Shown piece by piece: positions 14,737-22,958 of a DNA stretch of 64,000 nucleotides. This stretch comes from an uncultured Clostridia bacterium (GTDB taxonomy: Bacteria > Bacillota > Clostridia > Christensenellales > Borkfalkiaceae): contig CAMFEK010000001.1 of NCBI GenBank assembly GCA_945949395.1, positions 1-64,000 of the forward strand, in the 5' to 3' direction. The position numbers and the translations under genes were made by a program. Each line of letters starts with the position of its first letter. Positions within the stretch are counted from its first letter, which is position 1. The notes beneath the pieces are model-generated. The model was not told the origin of the DNA and did not search any database. It worked only from the letters and a program-made list of their open reading frames with translations.

Positions 14737-16563
14737 ATGATTACATCGAAGGAACTCAGAAAAAAATGGATCGACTTTTACGTGAGTAAGGGTCATACGG
14801 ATATCGGCGCGGTCTCCCTCATCGGGGACGGCACCACGGGCGTCATGTTCAACGTGGCGGGCATGCAGCCCTTAATGCCCTATCTCTTGGGCAAAAAGCA
14901 CCCCGCGGGCACCCGCCTTTGCAATGTGCAGGGCTGCGTGAGAACGGTGGACATCGAATCGGTGGGCGACTCCTCTCACTTCACTTTCTTTGAAATGATG
15001 GGCAACTGGTCGCTCGGCGACTACTTCAAAAAGGAAAAGACGGCTTGGACGTTCGAGCTCTTGACGCAGGGTTTCGGGTTGGATAAGGACAAGCTCTGCT
15101 CCACGGTGTTCGAGGGCAACGAATCCGTCCCCCGCGACGAGGAGACGGCAGGCTTTTTGAAGGAGCTCGGCATCGCCGAAAATCATATCTTCTATCTGCC
15201 GAAACAGGACAACTGGTGGGAGCTCGAGGGCACCGTCGGCACCCCCTGCGGACCGGATAACGAGTGGTTCTATCCCCGTCACGACAAGCCTTGCGGCCCC
15301 GACTGCGGACCTTCCTGCGGCTGCGGCAGATACGTCGAGATCGGAAACGACGTGTATATGCAGTATCGTAAGCTCAAGGACGGCTACGAGCTGTTGGAAA
15401 ATAAAAACGTGGACACCGGTTTCGGTCTGGACAGAATGCTCCTGTTTTTGAACGGTCTCACGGACGGCTACAAGACGGACCTCTTCTGGGGCGCCATCGA
15501 GTATTTGCAGAAGGTGTCCGGCAAGGTCTACGACGAGGACGCCACGGCGCAGAAGGCGATGCGCATCATCGCCGATCACACGAGAACGGGCGTCATGCTC
15601 ATGGGCGACGTGAACGGCATTCTCCCCTCCAACACGGGTGCGGGCTATATTTTGAGACGCCTCTTGCGCAGAGCCATTCGCTACTGCCGCACGCTCGGCG
15701 TCGATAGCAAGGAAATTCTCGGCGTAGCCTCCGTCTTTATCGACGAGGTCTACAACGATGCGTATCCGCTGCTCGTGGAGAAGAAGGCGTATATCCTCGA
15801 CGAATTGCTCAAGGAGATCGAACGCTTCGAGGCGACGCTCGTGCAGGGCATGAAGGAGTTTGATAAGTGCGTCAACGGACTCGAGAGAAAGAACGCCTTC
15901 ATGGCGCAGAGCAATCCCGATTACGTAAAAGAGACCGTCATCGGCGGCAAGCAGGCGTTCCGCCTGTACGATACCTACGGGTTCCCCGTAGAGCTCACGG
16001 AAGAGCTCGCGGCGGAAAAGGGCTATACGGTGGATATCGAAGGCTTTAACGCCGCGTTCAAGGAACATCAGGAGATTTCCAAGGCGAACGTCGCGGCGGC
16101 AAAGGGTGGTTTGGAATCCCATTCCGAGACGGCTATCTATTATCATACGGCAACCCACCTTCTCAACGCCGCGTTAAAGACGCTTTTGGATCGGAACATC
16201 AACCAAAAGGGCTCCAACATCAACGACGAGAGAATGCGTTTCGACTTCAACTTCCCCCGCGCGCTCACGGCGGAGGAGATTCAGGCGGTGGAAGATCTCG
16301 TGAACGAGAAGATCAAGGAAGATATCCCCGTGGTATTTTGCGAAATGCCCTTGGAACAGGCGAAGCGGGAAAACTTTACCGGCGTGTTCGATTCCAAGTA
16401 CGGCGACGTGGTAAAGACCTATTCCATCGGCGAATTTTCCAAGGAGATGTGCGGCGGTCCTCACGCGGAGCATACGGGACTTTTGGGCAAGTTCAAGATT
16501 CAGAAGGAACAGTCCTCCGGCGCGGGCGTTCGCAGAATCAAGGCGGTTCTCATTCGCGAATGA
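14737..16563 (+). CDS. alaS: Alanyl-tRNA synthetase, short form without C-Ala, 608 aa
   Basis: A class II synthetase charging tRNA-Ala. Motif-bearing catalytic core in residues 1-240 (NVAGMQPLMPYLLG, FFEMMGNWSLGDYF, NVDTGFGLDRML), tRNA recognition domain about 250-440, and editing domain about 455-605. The editing zinc ligands are HTATH (about 469-473) and CGGPHAEH (about 571), where most AlaS have CGGTH. The protein stops right after the editing domain. The DHHA1/C-Ala region of typical 850-900 residue enzymes is absent, and no second ORF follows to supply it. The sequence is divergent from standard AlaS N-termini. GAGGT precedes the ATG. Confidence 0.88.
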   Translation: MITSKELRKKWIDFYVSKGHTDIGAVSLIGDGTTGVMFNVAGMQPLMPYLLGKKHPAGTRLCNVQGCVRTVDIESVGDSSHFTFFEMMGNWSLGDYFKKEKTAWTFELLTQGFGLDKDKLCSTVFEGNESVPRDEETAGFLKELGIAENHIFYLPKQDNWWELEGTVGTPCGPDNEWFYPRHDKPCGPDCGPSCGCGRYVEIGNDVYMQYRKLKDGYELLENKNVDTGFGLDRMLLFLNGLTDGYKTDLFWGAIEYLQKVSGKVYDEDATAQKAMRIIADHTRTGVMLMGDVNGILPSNTGAGYILRRLLRRAIRYCRTLGVDSKEILGVASVFIDEVYNDAYPLLVEKKAYILDELLKEIERFEATLVQGMKEFDKCVNGLERKNAFMAQSNPDYVKETVIGGKQAFRLYDTYGFPVELTEELAAEKGYTVDIEGFNAAFKEHQEISKANVAAAKGGLESHSETAIYYHTATHLLNAALKTLLDRNINQKGSNINDERMRFDFNFPRALTAEEIQAVEDLVNEKIKEDIPVVFCEMPLEQAKRENFTGVFDSKYGDVVKTYSIGEFSKEMCGGPHAEHTGLLGKFKIQKEQSSGAGVRRIKAVLIRE

Positions 16564-16627
16564 TACGAAAAAAATATTTTGTCAAGCGATTTTGCTCCCT
16601 TTTCGGCAAGAAAAAAATTTTTATAAA

Positions 16628-16648
16628 TTTTCCAAAAAACTTGGAAAA
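16628..16648. repeat. Short hairpin downstream of alaS
   Basis: TTTTCCAA (16628-16635) pairs with TTGGAAAA (16641-16648). No U-tract follows, so a terminator role is uncertain. Confidence 0.4.
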
Positions 16649-16664
16649 GCAAACGCAAAACAGC

Positions 16665-16693
16665 TTGACATAATGTAGTATAAATAATAAAAT
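16665..16693 (+). promoter_or_regulatory. Promoter of rplM-rpsI
   Basis: TTGACA (16665-16670), 17 bp and TAAAAT (16688-16693). Confidence 0.75.
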
Positions 16694-16699
16694 AAAAAA

Positions 16700-16770
16700 G
16701 TAATAAGCGAAAGGCGTATTTTATCTCACAAAAACACGTCCGTTCAGACTGAAAAAAATACTTGAATTAA
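16700..16770 (+). ncRNA. Candidate L13 leader (autoregulatory)
   Basis: The 5' UTR of rplM contains CGTATTTTA and, about 50 bases later, AAAAATACTT. These can pair and enclose the segment ACACGTCCGTTCAGACTG. Position and layout resemble the Rfam L13 leader of Firmicutes, which L13 binds to control its own operon. I could not fold or align it. Confidence 0.45.
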
Positions 16771-16782
16771 GGAGTACATGAT

Positions 16783-17214
16783 ATGAAAACCTTTATGGCA
16801 AAGGCCGAAACGGTTGAAAAGAAGTGGTATGTGGTCGACGCTGCGGGTATCCCTTTGGGTAGACTCGCTTCCAAGGTTGCTGCCGTTCTCCGTGGTAAAA
16901 ATAAGCCCGTTTACACCCCTAATATCGACTGTGGCGACTACGTGATCGTCATCAACACCGATAAGGTGGTTTTGACCGGCAATAAGTTGGAAAACAAATA
17001 TTACAGATATCACACCTCTTACATCGGCGGCTTGAAGGAGATCCCCTACAAGACCATGATGGAGAAGAAGAGTGACGTCGTCGTTTACGAAGCGGTTAAG
17101 GGTATGCTCCCCAAGAACAGCCTCGGCAGACAGATGATCACCAAGCTCCGCGTATATAAGGGTGCAGAACACAACCAGGCTGCTCAGAAGCCCGAAGAAC
17201 TTAAATTATTCTAA
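16783..17214 (+). CDS. rplM: Ribosomal protein L13, 143 aa
   Basis: A large-subunit protein needed early in 50S assembly. The N-terminal [22 protein letters not shown] and the core [26 protein letters not shown] and [21 protein letters not shown] are canonical. The length is normal. AAGGAG lies upstream. It is the first gene of an L13-S9 pair with the usual order, driven by the promoter at 16665 and probably autoregulated through the leader. Confidence 0.97.
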   Translation: MKTFMAKAETVEKKWYVVDAAGIPLGRLASKVAAVLRGKNKPVYTPNIDCGDYVIVINTDKVVLTGNKLENKYYRYHTSYIGGLKEIPYKTMMEKKSDVVVYEAVKGMLPKNSLGRQMITKLRVYKGAEHNQAAQKPEELKLF

Positions 17215-17230
17215 GGTGAGGTAATATTTT

Positions 17231-17644
17231 ATGGCAAAAGCTAATTTAAAGAAAAAACTTCAGTTCTGGGGAACGGGTAGAAGAAAGAAGGCTATCGCCC
17301 GCGTTCGTCTCATCCCCGCAGGAACCGGTATCATCACCATCAACGACAAAGCTTTGGAAGATTACTTCCCTCAGGGCACGACCCAGTACATCGTAAAACA
17401 GCCCCTCGAACTTTTGGAAGTTTCCGCTAAGTACGACGTAATCGTAAACGTATACGGCGGCGGCTACACCGGTCAGGCAGGCGCTATCCGCTTGGGCATC
17501 GCAAGAGCTCTCCTTTTGGCGGAAGAAGGTTGCCGTCCCGCGCTCAAGAAGGAAGGTTTCCTCAAGAGAGATCCCCGCGCGAAGGAAAGAAAGAAGTACG
17601 GTCTCAAAAAGGCTCGTCGCGCTCCTCAGTTCTCCAAGAGATAA
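17231..17644 (+). CDS. rpsI: Ribosomal protein S9, 137 aa
   Basis: A small-subunit head protein whose C-terminal tail reaches the P-site t[18 protein letters not shown] at the start, [21 protein letters not shown] in the middle and the basic end [17 protein letters not shown] are diagnostic. It follows rplM by 16 bases and ends at a terminator. Confidence 0.97.
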   Translation: MAKANLKKKLQFWGTGRRKKAIARVRLIPAGTGIITINDKALEDYFPQGTTQYIVKQPLELLEVSAKYDVIVNVYGGGYTGQAGAIRLGIARALLLAEEGCRPALKKEGFLKRDPRAKERKKYGLKKARRAPQFSKR

Positions 17645-17656
17645 TATCAAACAATC

Positions 17657-17690
17657 AAGGCACTCATCGTATGGTGAGTGCTTTATTTAT
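17657..17690 (+). terminator. Terminator of rplM-rpsI
   Basis: GCACTCA (17660-17666) pairs with TGAGTGC (17675-17681), extended by A-T pairs and followed by TTTATTTAT. Confidence 0.85.
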
Positions 17691-17709
17691 ACAAAAAAGA
17701 GGTGCTACT

Positions 17710-19041
17710 ATGACGGAAAAAGCAAAAAGTTATATGGACGCGGCAAAAGAGTGTGCGGAAAAGCTTTCAGAAGAGCAAAAGAACTTCTTTCGACTGAATA
17801 TAGGCTATACAAATCATCATTTTGGTTTTGGTTTGTATTTGAGAAATCGCTATTTCTATTTGTCGGACGATGAAAATAAATTCGACAGAGATCATATAGG
17901 CGCAAGAATATACAACCTTATGCTCCCCATGATTTTTCCTGAATTCAGAGGTTATGAAAACTATATAGACAGAATAACCTCATTCGAATTTGATTGGATA
18001 AACAGATTTTATGTTTTGAAGTACGGAAGAAACTATATCGCCGATATTAAGCCGGACGCTTTTTTTGTCTTGCCCGAATATGCGGGAAATAGCAAGGAAG
18101 ATTTTGATGAATGGCATGAAAAGTATAAAACGGAAAATAAAAATTATGCCCTTGCTATTTCGGAAAGAATCTGGGAGTTTGATAAATTCGCGAAAAGAGC
18201 CGAGGCTTTGGGATACGGCGAAAGCGAAATAGAGGAAATACATAATACTTGTACCGATCTTCTCGTTGAGGATAATACCTTCGTCCCTTTGGAGATACTT
18301 TTTGCAAAAAACGAAACGCCTTCATCGATTGCCGCATTGATGGAGCAAAAAGCGATGATTCAGCAGATGTTTTACAGCGGAAAAGATCAGATCAAAAAGC
18401 TCCCTTCCTATGTTTTTTCGTGCAGGGTTATGGTGGAAATCATGGTATCGACAATAGGATGGCTTCTTGAATTAGCTCCTAAATACTGCTCGGATAGAGA
18501 GATGGTTCTTGCGGCAATAAGAAGTTCGGTGAGCGCGTGTGAATTTATGGATAAATCCCTTTGGGGTGATATTGAAATTGCGGAAGAAGCGGCAAGAAAC
18601 AGTTCGGATAAATACATGTTCTATTACGAAGCTTTTAAGCAGTTCAACGATGATGACCGTATCGTGAAATTAGCGTTAGCGGCGAGCGGTGCGAACATCC
18701 GTTATGCTTCTGAAAGGATACGGGCAGATTACGACATGGCTCTCTTCGCTTTACGGCACCAGGATGAAGAATATTTGACAGACGTATTTGAATGCTTATC
18801 GGAAGAGTTAAGGGAAAGAAAAGATCTTGCAATGATCGTGTTGAAATCCCCCCGTCCGTCTGTGGAAGGGTTCGGCAAAGAGCTTCTCGATGACGATGAA
18901 ATAGCGGAAATTCTCATTTCCGACGAGGAGACCTGTGCGGAAATATATAATATGAGCGAGCGCATACAGAGAAAGTATCTTGACAGATTGCCGAAATTTA
19001 TGCAGGATACTATCAGGAGCACACTGCGTATCAACGAATGA
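17710..19041 (+). CDS. DUF4116-repeat protein, 443 aa
   Basis: The N-terminal third contains HHFGFGLYLRNRYFY, resembling the HFGLGxWIRN signature of DUF6794-type domains. The last 210 residues hold several about 45-residue helical repeats of DUF4116 type (DREMVLAAIRSS..., ASGANIRYASERIRADYDMALFAL, LLDDDEIAEILISDEE). No signal peptide or membrane helix. The molecular role is unknown. The gene is visibly more AT-rich in third positions than its neighbours (many AAA, GAA, ATA and TTT codons), which suggests horizontal gain. I start it at ATG 17710 with AGAGGTG upstream; the frame is open 60 codons earlier but runs through rpsI and the terminator. Confidence 0.75.
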   Translation: MTEKAKSYMDAAKECAEKLSEEQKNFFRLNIGYTNHHFGFGLYLRNRYFYLSDDENKFDRDHIGARIYNLMLPMIFPEFRGYENYIDRITSFEFDWINRFYVLKYGRNYIADIKPDAFFVLPEYAGNSKEDFDEWHEKYKTENKNYALAISERIWEFDKFAKRAEALGYGESEIEEIHNTCTDLLVEDNTFVPLEILFAKNETPSSIAALMEQKAMIQQMFYSGKDQIKKLPSYVFSCRVMVEIMVSTIGWLLELAPKYCSDREMVLAAIRSSVSACEFMDKSLWGDIEIAEEAARNSSDKYMFYYEAFKQFNDDDRIVKLALAASGANIRYASERIRADYDMALFALRHQDEEYLTDVFECLSEELRERKDLAMIVLKSPRPSVEGFGKELLDDDEIAEILISDEETCAEIYNMSERIQRKYLDRLPKFMQDTIRSTLRINE

Positions 19042-19098
19042 AAACCGCCGAAATCAGCATTTTCGGCGGTCGAGGAGTTCGGCAAGCGTTAAAAATTC

Positions 19099-19128
19099 AA
19101 GGTATTCGCTTTGCGAGTACCTTTTTTT
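19099..19128 (+). terminator. Terminator after the DUF4116 gene
   Basis: An 11-bp stem AAGGTATTCGC / GCGAGTACCTT (one G-U) with loop TTT, then T5. A separate 10-bp inverted repeat ACCGCCGAAA/TTTCGGCGGT sits just before it (19046-19070). Confidence 0.85.
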
Positions 19129-19167
19129 GCGGAAATTTTCAAAAGAGGGAAAACCCCGCCCTTTTTC

Positions 19168-19197
19168 TTGTCAAAATTTATCGAAACGTGCTATAAT
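19168..19197 (+). promoter_or_regulatory. Promoter of the alpha/beta hydrolase gene
   Basis: TTGTCA (19168-19173), 18 bp and TATAAT (19192-19197). Confidence 0.7.
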
Positions 19198-19228
19198 GAT
19201 AGGGAAATCCTTGCAAACAAGAGGCGTT

Positions 19229-19939
19229 ATGAACCATAAAAAACTGATTTTGTCTTTGCTGTCTTCCCTACTCGCGCTTTGCTTTCTTCTTGCCTGTCTG
19301 TTCTATTTTTGCACTTATTACAAGGCAATCGGCGTGGAAAAGTATTTCGCCTCAAACGACGAGGTAAGGGTGGAGCAGACGCACGACTGGTACTATTTCG
19401 ACGGCAAGGGGACGGAAAAGGCGCTCGTCTTTTATCCCGGCGCCAGGGTGGAGAGCAAGGCGTACGCGCCCCTCATGTACCGTCTGGCGCAGGAGGGCGT
19501 GGATTGCTATCTCATGATCATGCCCTTTCACATGGCGATCTTCGGCGTGAACGCGGCGGATAAGGTTGTCGGCGACAGCCACGAAAGCTGGTATCTCGGC
19601 GGTCACTCCATGGGCGGCGCGATGGCGGCAAGCTACGCCGGCGGAACGGATAAGGATATCGACGGGCTCGTTTTGCTCGCGGCGTATTCCGCGTCCGATC
19701 TGAAGGCGCGGGGCGTTCCCGCTTTGAGCATTTACGGCGATCGCGACGGCGTGCTGAACGGGGAAAAGGTGAATTCGGGCAGAGAATATTTTTCCGATTA
19801 TACGGAAAAGGTGATTTCGGGCGGCAATCACGCGCAGTTCGGCTGCTACGGCGAGCAGGAGGGGGATCGTTCTGCGGCGATTTCCGACGAGGAGCAGCTC
19901 GCACTCACCGTGCAGTATATCCTCGAATTTGTAAAATAA
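19229..19939 (+). CDS. Membrane-anchored alpha/beta hydrolase, 236 aa
   Basis: One N-terminal transmembrane helix (residues about 5-27, LILSLLSSLLALCFLLACLF) followed by an alpha/beta-hydrolase domain. The nucleophile elbow is GGHSMGG, the acid is probably in YGDRDGV and the base in GGNHAQFG, giving a complete Ser-Asp-His triad. The ALVFYPGARVESKAYAPL start resembles Abhydrolase_5 proteins annotated as carboxymethylenebutenolidase-like. The substrate is unknown and the catalytic domain should face outside. Start ATG 19229 follows AAGAGG; longer frames run through the upstream terminator. Confidence 0.85.
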   Translation: MNHKKLILSLLSSLLALCFLLACLFYFCTYYKAIGVEKYFASNDEVRVEQTHDWYYFDGKGTEKALVFYPGARVESKAYAPLMYRLAQEGVDCYLMIMPFHMAIFGVNAADKVVGDSHESWYLGGHSMGGAMAASYAGGTDKDIDGLVLLAAYSASDLKARGVPALSIYGDRDGVLNGEKVNSGREYFSDYTEKVISGGNHAQFGCYGEQEGDRSAAISDEEQLALTVQYILEFVK

Positions 19940-19943
19940 AAAG

Positions 19944-19972
19944 AAATCGTTGCCGCTCGGCAACGATTTTTC
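19944..19972. terminator. Bidirectional terminator between hydrolase and PHP genes
   Basis: AAATCGTTGCCG (19944-19955) pairs with CGGCAACGATTT (19958-19969). It overlaps the stop of the minus-strand gene. Confidence 0.85.
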
Positions 19973-20804
19973 AGTTTTCGTCGAAGGGGATTAAGAGATA
20001 TTCTCCCTTTACGGGCACGGTGACGCCTGTAAATCCGATTTCTTTGAGCGCGGCGACGACGGTATCCCGCTTTTCGGCGATGCGTTTTACGTCGTGCGCG
20101 TCGCTCGCAAAGGAGACGTTTCGTCCGCCGAAGTCGTAATAGCGCGCCAAGATATCGATATCGGGCAAAAATTCGCTCCCCGAACCGCGGGCGGCGGTAT
20201 TCACTTCCAAAATTTTATCGCGGAATACGATCTCCTTTAAGATGTCGTCGATCTCCGTCTTGAACTCCGCGTGCAGGATCTTGGTATCCTTGTAGGGCGC
20301 GTATCGGGAACAGTAGCCGAGATGGGCGATGATATCGTAGGGGTAGTCCGCCTTCGTACTGCGCAGTACGAGGTCGAAATATTCCTTGTACGCCTCCGCT
20401 TTCAGCTTGTTGGAATAGGCGTCCGGGTAGTAGTAATCGGAGATTTTGTTGGTGTGCACGGAGTTCACGATAAAATCGGGTCGGTAAGTCTCGATTATTT
20501 TTTTATACAGGGGGGCGGCGGCGCGGTTGGCGGTGTAGCCGAACTCGCAGCCGAGCAAGAGGCGAAGGTTTCCCTTCTCCCGCTCCTGAACGGCTCTTCC
20601 CGTTAAAAAATATTTCTCCGCGTCAGTATAGGTCGCGGGCTCCCCGCCGAAGGTGAGTCCGTTCACGAGATAATCGTAATCGAAATGTTCGGCGATGCCG
20701 TAGTAAGCTATGTTTTGCGCTTTCGCCTGCGAGATCATCTCCTCGATATCGTTTCTGCCGTCGGGGGAAAAGCTCGTGTGCGTGTGAATATCGGTAAGTA
20801 TCAT
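19971..20804 (-). CDS. PHP-domain histidinol-phosphatase-like hydrolase, 277 aa
   Basis: A polymerase-and-histidinol-phosphatase family metal-dependent phosphatase. DIHTHTSFSPDG at residues 5-16 is the first metal motif, AEHFDYDY the second, with further ligands in CEFGYTANR, VNSVHTNK, IAHLGYCSRY and FASDAHDVKRI. Length and motifs fit HisJ-type histidinol phosphate phosphatase, the last phosphate-removal step of histidine synthesis. No his genes are nearby, so a different phosphoester substrate is possible. It lies 31 bases after the NlpC/P60 gene on the same strand and probably shares its transcript. Confidence 0.85.
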   Translation of the reverse strand: MILTDIHTHTSFSPDGRNDIEEMISQAKAQNIAYYGIAEHFDYDYLVNGLTFGGEPATYTDAEKYFLTGRAVQEREKGNLRLLLGCEFGYTANRAAAPLYKKIIETYRPDFIVNSVHTNKISDYYYPDAYSNKLKAEAYKEYFDLVLRSTKADYPYDIIAHLGYCSRYAPYKDTKILHAEFKTEIDDILKEIVFRDKILEVNTAARGSGSEFLPDIDILARYYDFGGRNVSFASDAHDVKRIAEKRDTVVAALKEIGFTGVTVPVKGEYLLIPFDEN

Positions 20805-20835
20805 ATCCTTATGATATCACGAAGTTGCGGAAAAA

Positions 20836-21756
20836 TCAAATAAAACGTCTCGTCTCTATGTAATAATTCCATCGCGTCTGTGATATTTTTTCTATTTTGC
20901 AATAGTCGGACGCCGTGTGTAAAATATAGTTGTCGCCGAGATACAGCGCAACGTGCCCCACGCGCTCGATGCCCGTCTTGTTCACGCGGGAAGAGTTGGT
21001 AAAATAAATGCAGTCTCCCCGCCGAAGATCGGCTCGCGCGACCTTCTTTCCCTGCACGACCTGCGTGCGCGTCGTCACGTCGAGCAGGACGTCCGCGCCG
21101 TAGTAGAATACGTACTGTATCAGCGAGGAGCAGTCGAATTTCGTCTTCGTGAAGGATTTGTTGAGGTTTCCCTTCCCGTCGTGCAGGCGAACGGCGCCGT
21201 ATACGTACTTCACGCCCAGACACTCCAAGCCCTTTTCAATCACCGCCTCCACCTTGTCGTCAGCCTTTTGCATGGTCAAAAGCGCCGTGTAGCTCTCGTT
21301 CGAGGATACGTAAGCCGTCTTTCCCTTATAGGTCGTCTTGTACCACCCGTCTTTCGAGCCGAGGTAGGGATAGCAGGTTCCCTCTTCGAGCGTGCCGTAG
21401 GAAGAATTGCTCGTGGCGGGTCCGCTCCGAATGTTCAGCCCCGTATACAGGATGCGGATATACTTCGCCTCGTTCTTCGGCGTCTCGATGACGGGGGGCG
21501 TCTCGATGACGGGAGGCGTCTCGACGACGGGCGGGGGTTCCGTGGCGGGGGGATCTTCCGCGACGGGCGGCGTTTCCTCGATAGGGGGATCCTCTTCGAG
21601 AAGGGGCGGCTCCTCGGGCGAGGGGTCGGCGGGTTGAACGGGGCGGGCGGGAATATCTTCCGTGAGGTCGCCCGATTCGTCGTTTGCGCCGCAACCGGAG
21701 AGGGGGGCGCAGAAAAGCAGAGATGCCAATAAAAAAGAAATCGTTTGTTTTTTCAA
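20836..21756 (-). CDS. SH3b-NlpC/P60 lipoprotein endopeptidase, 306 aa
   Basis: A cell-wall peptidase. A signal peptide ends at the lipobox LSGC (Cys about 21). A Pro/Glu/Thr-rich spacer (about 30-90) repeats ETPPVIETPPV. An SH3b domain (about 95-150, LNIRSGPATSNSSYGTLEEG) targets peptidoglycan, and the C-terminal NlpC/P60 domain (about 170-306) carries the catalytic Cys in FDCSSLIQYVF and His in VGHVALYLGD. The start is TTG 21756, preceded by GAGGT at a good distance; upstream residues in the open frame lie across the promoter and are not coding. Expected role: cutting stem peptides between D-gamma-Glu and the diamino acid. Confidence 0.9.
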   Translation of the reverse strand: MKKQTISFLLASLLFCAPLSGCGANDESGDLTEDIPARPVQPADPSPEEPPLLEEDPPIEETPPVAEDPPATEPPPVVETPPVIETPPVIETPKNEAKYIRILYTGLNIRSGPATSNSSYGTLEEGTCYPYLGSKDGWYKTTYKGKTAYVSSNESYTALLTMQKADDKVEAVIEKGLECLGVKYVYGAVRLHDGKGNLNKSFTKTKFDCSSLIQYVFYYGADVLLDVTTRTQVVQGKKVARADLRRGDCIYFTNSSRVNKTGIERVGHVALYLGDNYILHTASDYCKIEKISQTRWNYYIETRRFI

Positions 21757-21785
21757 AATTATACCTCGTTTTGTGCGTTTTTGCC

Positions 21786-21815
21786 ATTGTAGCACAGCTT
21801 TTACGCGCCGTTCAA
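21786..21815 (-). promoter_or_regulatory. Promoter of the NlpC/P60 gene
   Basis: TTGAAC (21815-21810), 18 bp and TACAAT (21791-21786) on the minus strand. Confidence 0.7.
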
Positions 21816-21948
21816 TAGGGAAAAAAGGGCAAGAAATCCAAAAATCTGCCAAAAGGGCGCTTTTTTGGAAAAAAAGAGGAAAAAAGGGGAATTTTTTCCT
21901 CGCAGAAAAAAATGTTTGCAAAAAGCGGGAAAAGTTTTTCAAAAAGTC

Positions 21949-21977
21949 TTTACAGACAAAAAACGATGTGATATAAT
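21949..21977 (+). promoter_or_regulatory. Ferredoxin promoter
   Basis: TTTACA (21949-21954), 17 bp and TATAAT (21972-21977). Confidence 0.85.
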
Positions 21978-22009
21978 TTTATTACTATCTATTTCGGAGG
22001 TTTTTTATC

Positions 22010-22180
22010 ATGGCACATGTAATTAGTGACGATTGCGTATCCTGCGGCGCATGCGCAGATACTTGTCCCGTTGGCGCTATCTCTGCGGGAGATGCTAAGT
22101 ACGTCGTTGACGCTGACGCTTGCATCGATTGCGGCGCTTGCGAAGACGGATGCCCTACCGGCGCAATTAAAGCTGAATAA
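22010..22180 (+). CDS. Clostridial 2[4Fe-4S] ferredoxin, 56 aa
   Basis: A short acidic electron carrier with two CxxCxxCxxxC-type clusters: CVSCGACADTCP (residues 9-20) and CIDCGACEDGCP (38-49). This is the classic duplicated clostridial ferredoxin fold, used as the low-potential carrier for fermentation enzymes such as pyruvate:ferredoxin oxidoreductase and hydrogenase. CGGAGG lies upstream of the ATG. It is monocistronic with its own strong promoter and terminator, consistent with high expression. Confidence 0.97.
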   Translation: MAHVISDDCVSCGACADTCPVGAISAGDAKYVVDADACIDCGACEDGCPTGAIKAE

Positions 22181-22198
22181 TAGCAAAAGACAAATGAG

Positions 22199-22230
22199 AG
22201 CACGGGGTATTCTTCCGTGCTTTTATTTTT
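22199..22230 (+). terminator. Ferredoxin terminator
   Basis: AGCACGG (22199-22205) pairs with CCGTGCT (22215-22221), then TTTATTTTT. Confidence 0.85.
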
Positions 22231-22259
22231 GCTTGTAGATTTTTTCGGGGAGAAAGGAA

Positions 22260-22958
22260 ATGCAACTGGAAGAAAACGAGAGGATAGAGGAACTTCTCAT
22301 CGACAACTTAAAGATCGTGCAGAATGTTTCGCTCTACCGCTTCACGTCCGATTCCGTCTTGTTGAGCCGATTCGTAAAGGGGAAACGGAAAGAGCGCGTC
22401 GCGGACTTTTGCTCGGGCAGCGGCATCGTGGGCATTCATTTTTTAGCGCTCAATCCGCTCACCGAGAGCGTCACCCTCTTTGAAATGCAAAAGGAGCTGT
22501 TCGAGACCTCTCTCAAGACGATAGCGCTGAACGGACTTGAAAAGGTGCGGGCGGAAAATCTCCGCGTGCAGGATATTCCCAAGGAATACGACGATCGGTT
22601 TTCTCTCATTCTGTGCAATCCCCCCTACGAAAAGCCGACGGGCGGCTTTGAGAACGCCGACTACAAAAAGGCGATCTGCCGCAAGGAGCTCACGATCACC
22701 TTACAAGAGATCGTCGCCGTCGCCTATAAAAAGCTGAAATTCGGGGGCAGATTCGCCCTCGTCAACCGCGCCGACCGCGTGGCGGAAGTGCTCTTCGCCC
22801 TAAAGAGCAGCGGCATCGAGCCCAAGCGCCTGCAATTCGTTTCGGGCGCGTCGGGGGAAAAGCCGTACCTTTGCCTGGTGGAAGGGGTCAAGGGCGGCAA
22901 AGAGGGGGTGGAAGTTCTCCCCACCCTCGTCAACGATAAAAGGAGTGAAAGCGTATGA
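22260..22958 (+). CDS. TrmN6-like tRNA1(Val) adenine N6-methyltransferase, 232 aa
   Basis: A Rossmann-fold methyltransferase of the YfiC/TrmN6 group. SAM motif I is VADFCSGSGIVGIHF (about residues 47-62), and the catalytic motif LILCNPPYEKP (about 119) is the NPPY signature of N6-adenine methyltransferases. The N-terminal QNVSLYRFTSDSVLLSRFV matches the family's substrate-side signature. Expected target: adenine 37 of tRNA-Val. Its stop overlaps the start of rsmI by 4 bases, a gene order common in Firmicutes. Confidence 0.88.
   Translation: MQLEENERIEELLIDNLKIVQNVSLYRFTSDSVLLSRFVKGKRKERVADFCSGSGIVGIHFLALNPLTESVTLFEMQKELFETSLKTIALNGLEKVRAENLRVQDIPKEYDDRFSLILCNPPYEKPTGGFENADYKKAICRKELTITLQEIVAVAYKKLKFGGRFALVNRADRVAEVLFALKSSGIEPKRLQFVSGASGEKPYLCLVEGVKGGKEGVEVLPTLVNDKRSESV

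Noticed and set aside
19046..19070. Inverted repeat ACCGCCGAAA/TTTCGGCGGT as the main terminator of the DUF4116 gene
   Set aside because: No U-tract follows it; the hairpin at 19099 with T5 is the better terminator.
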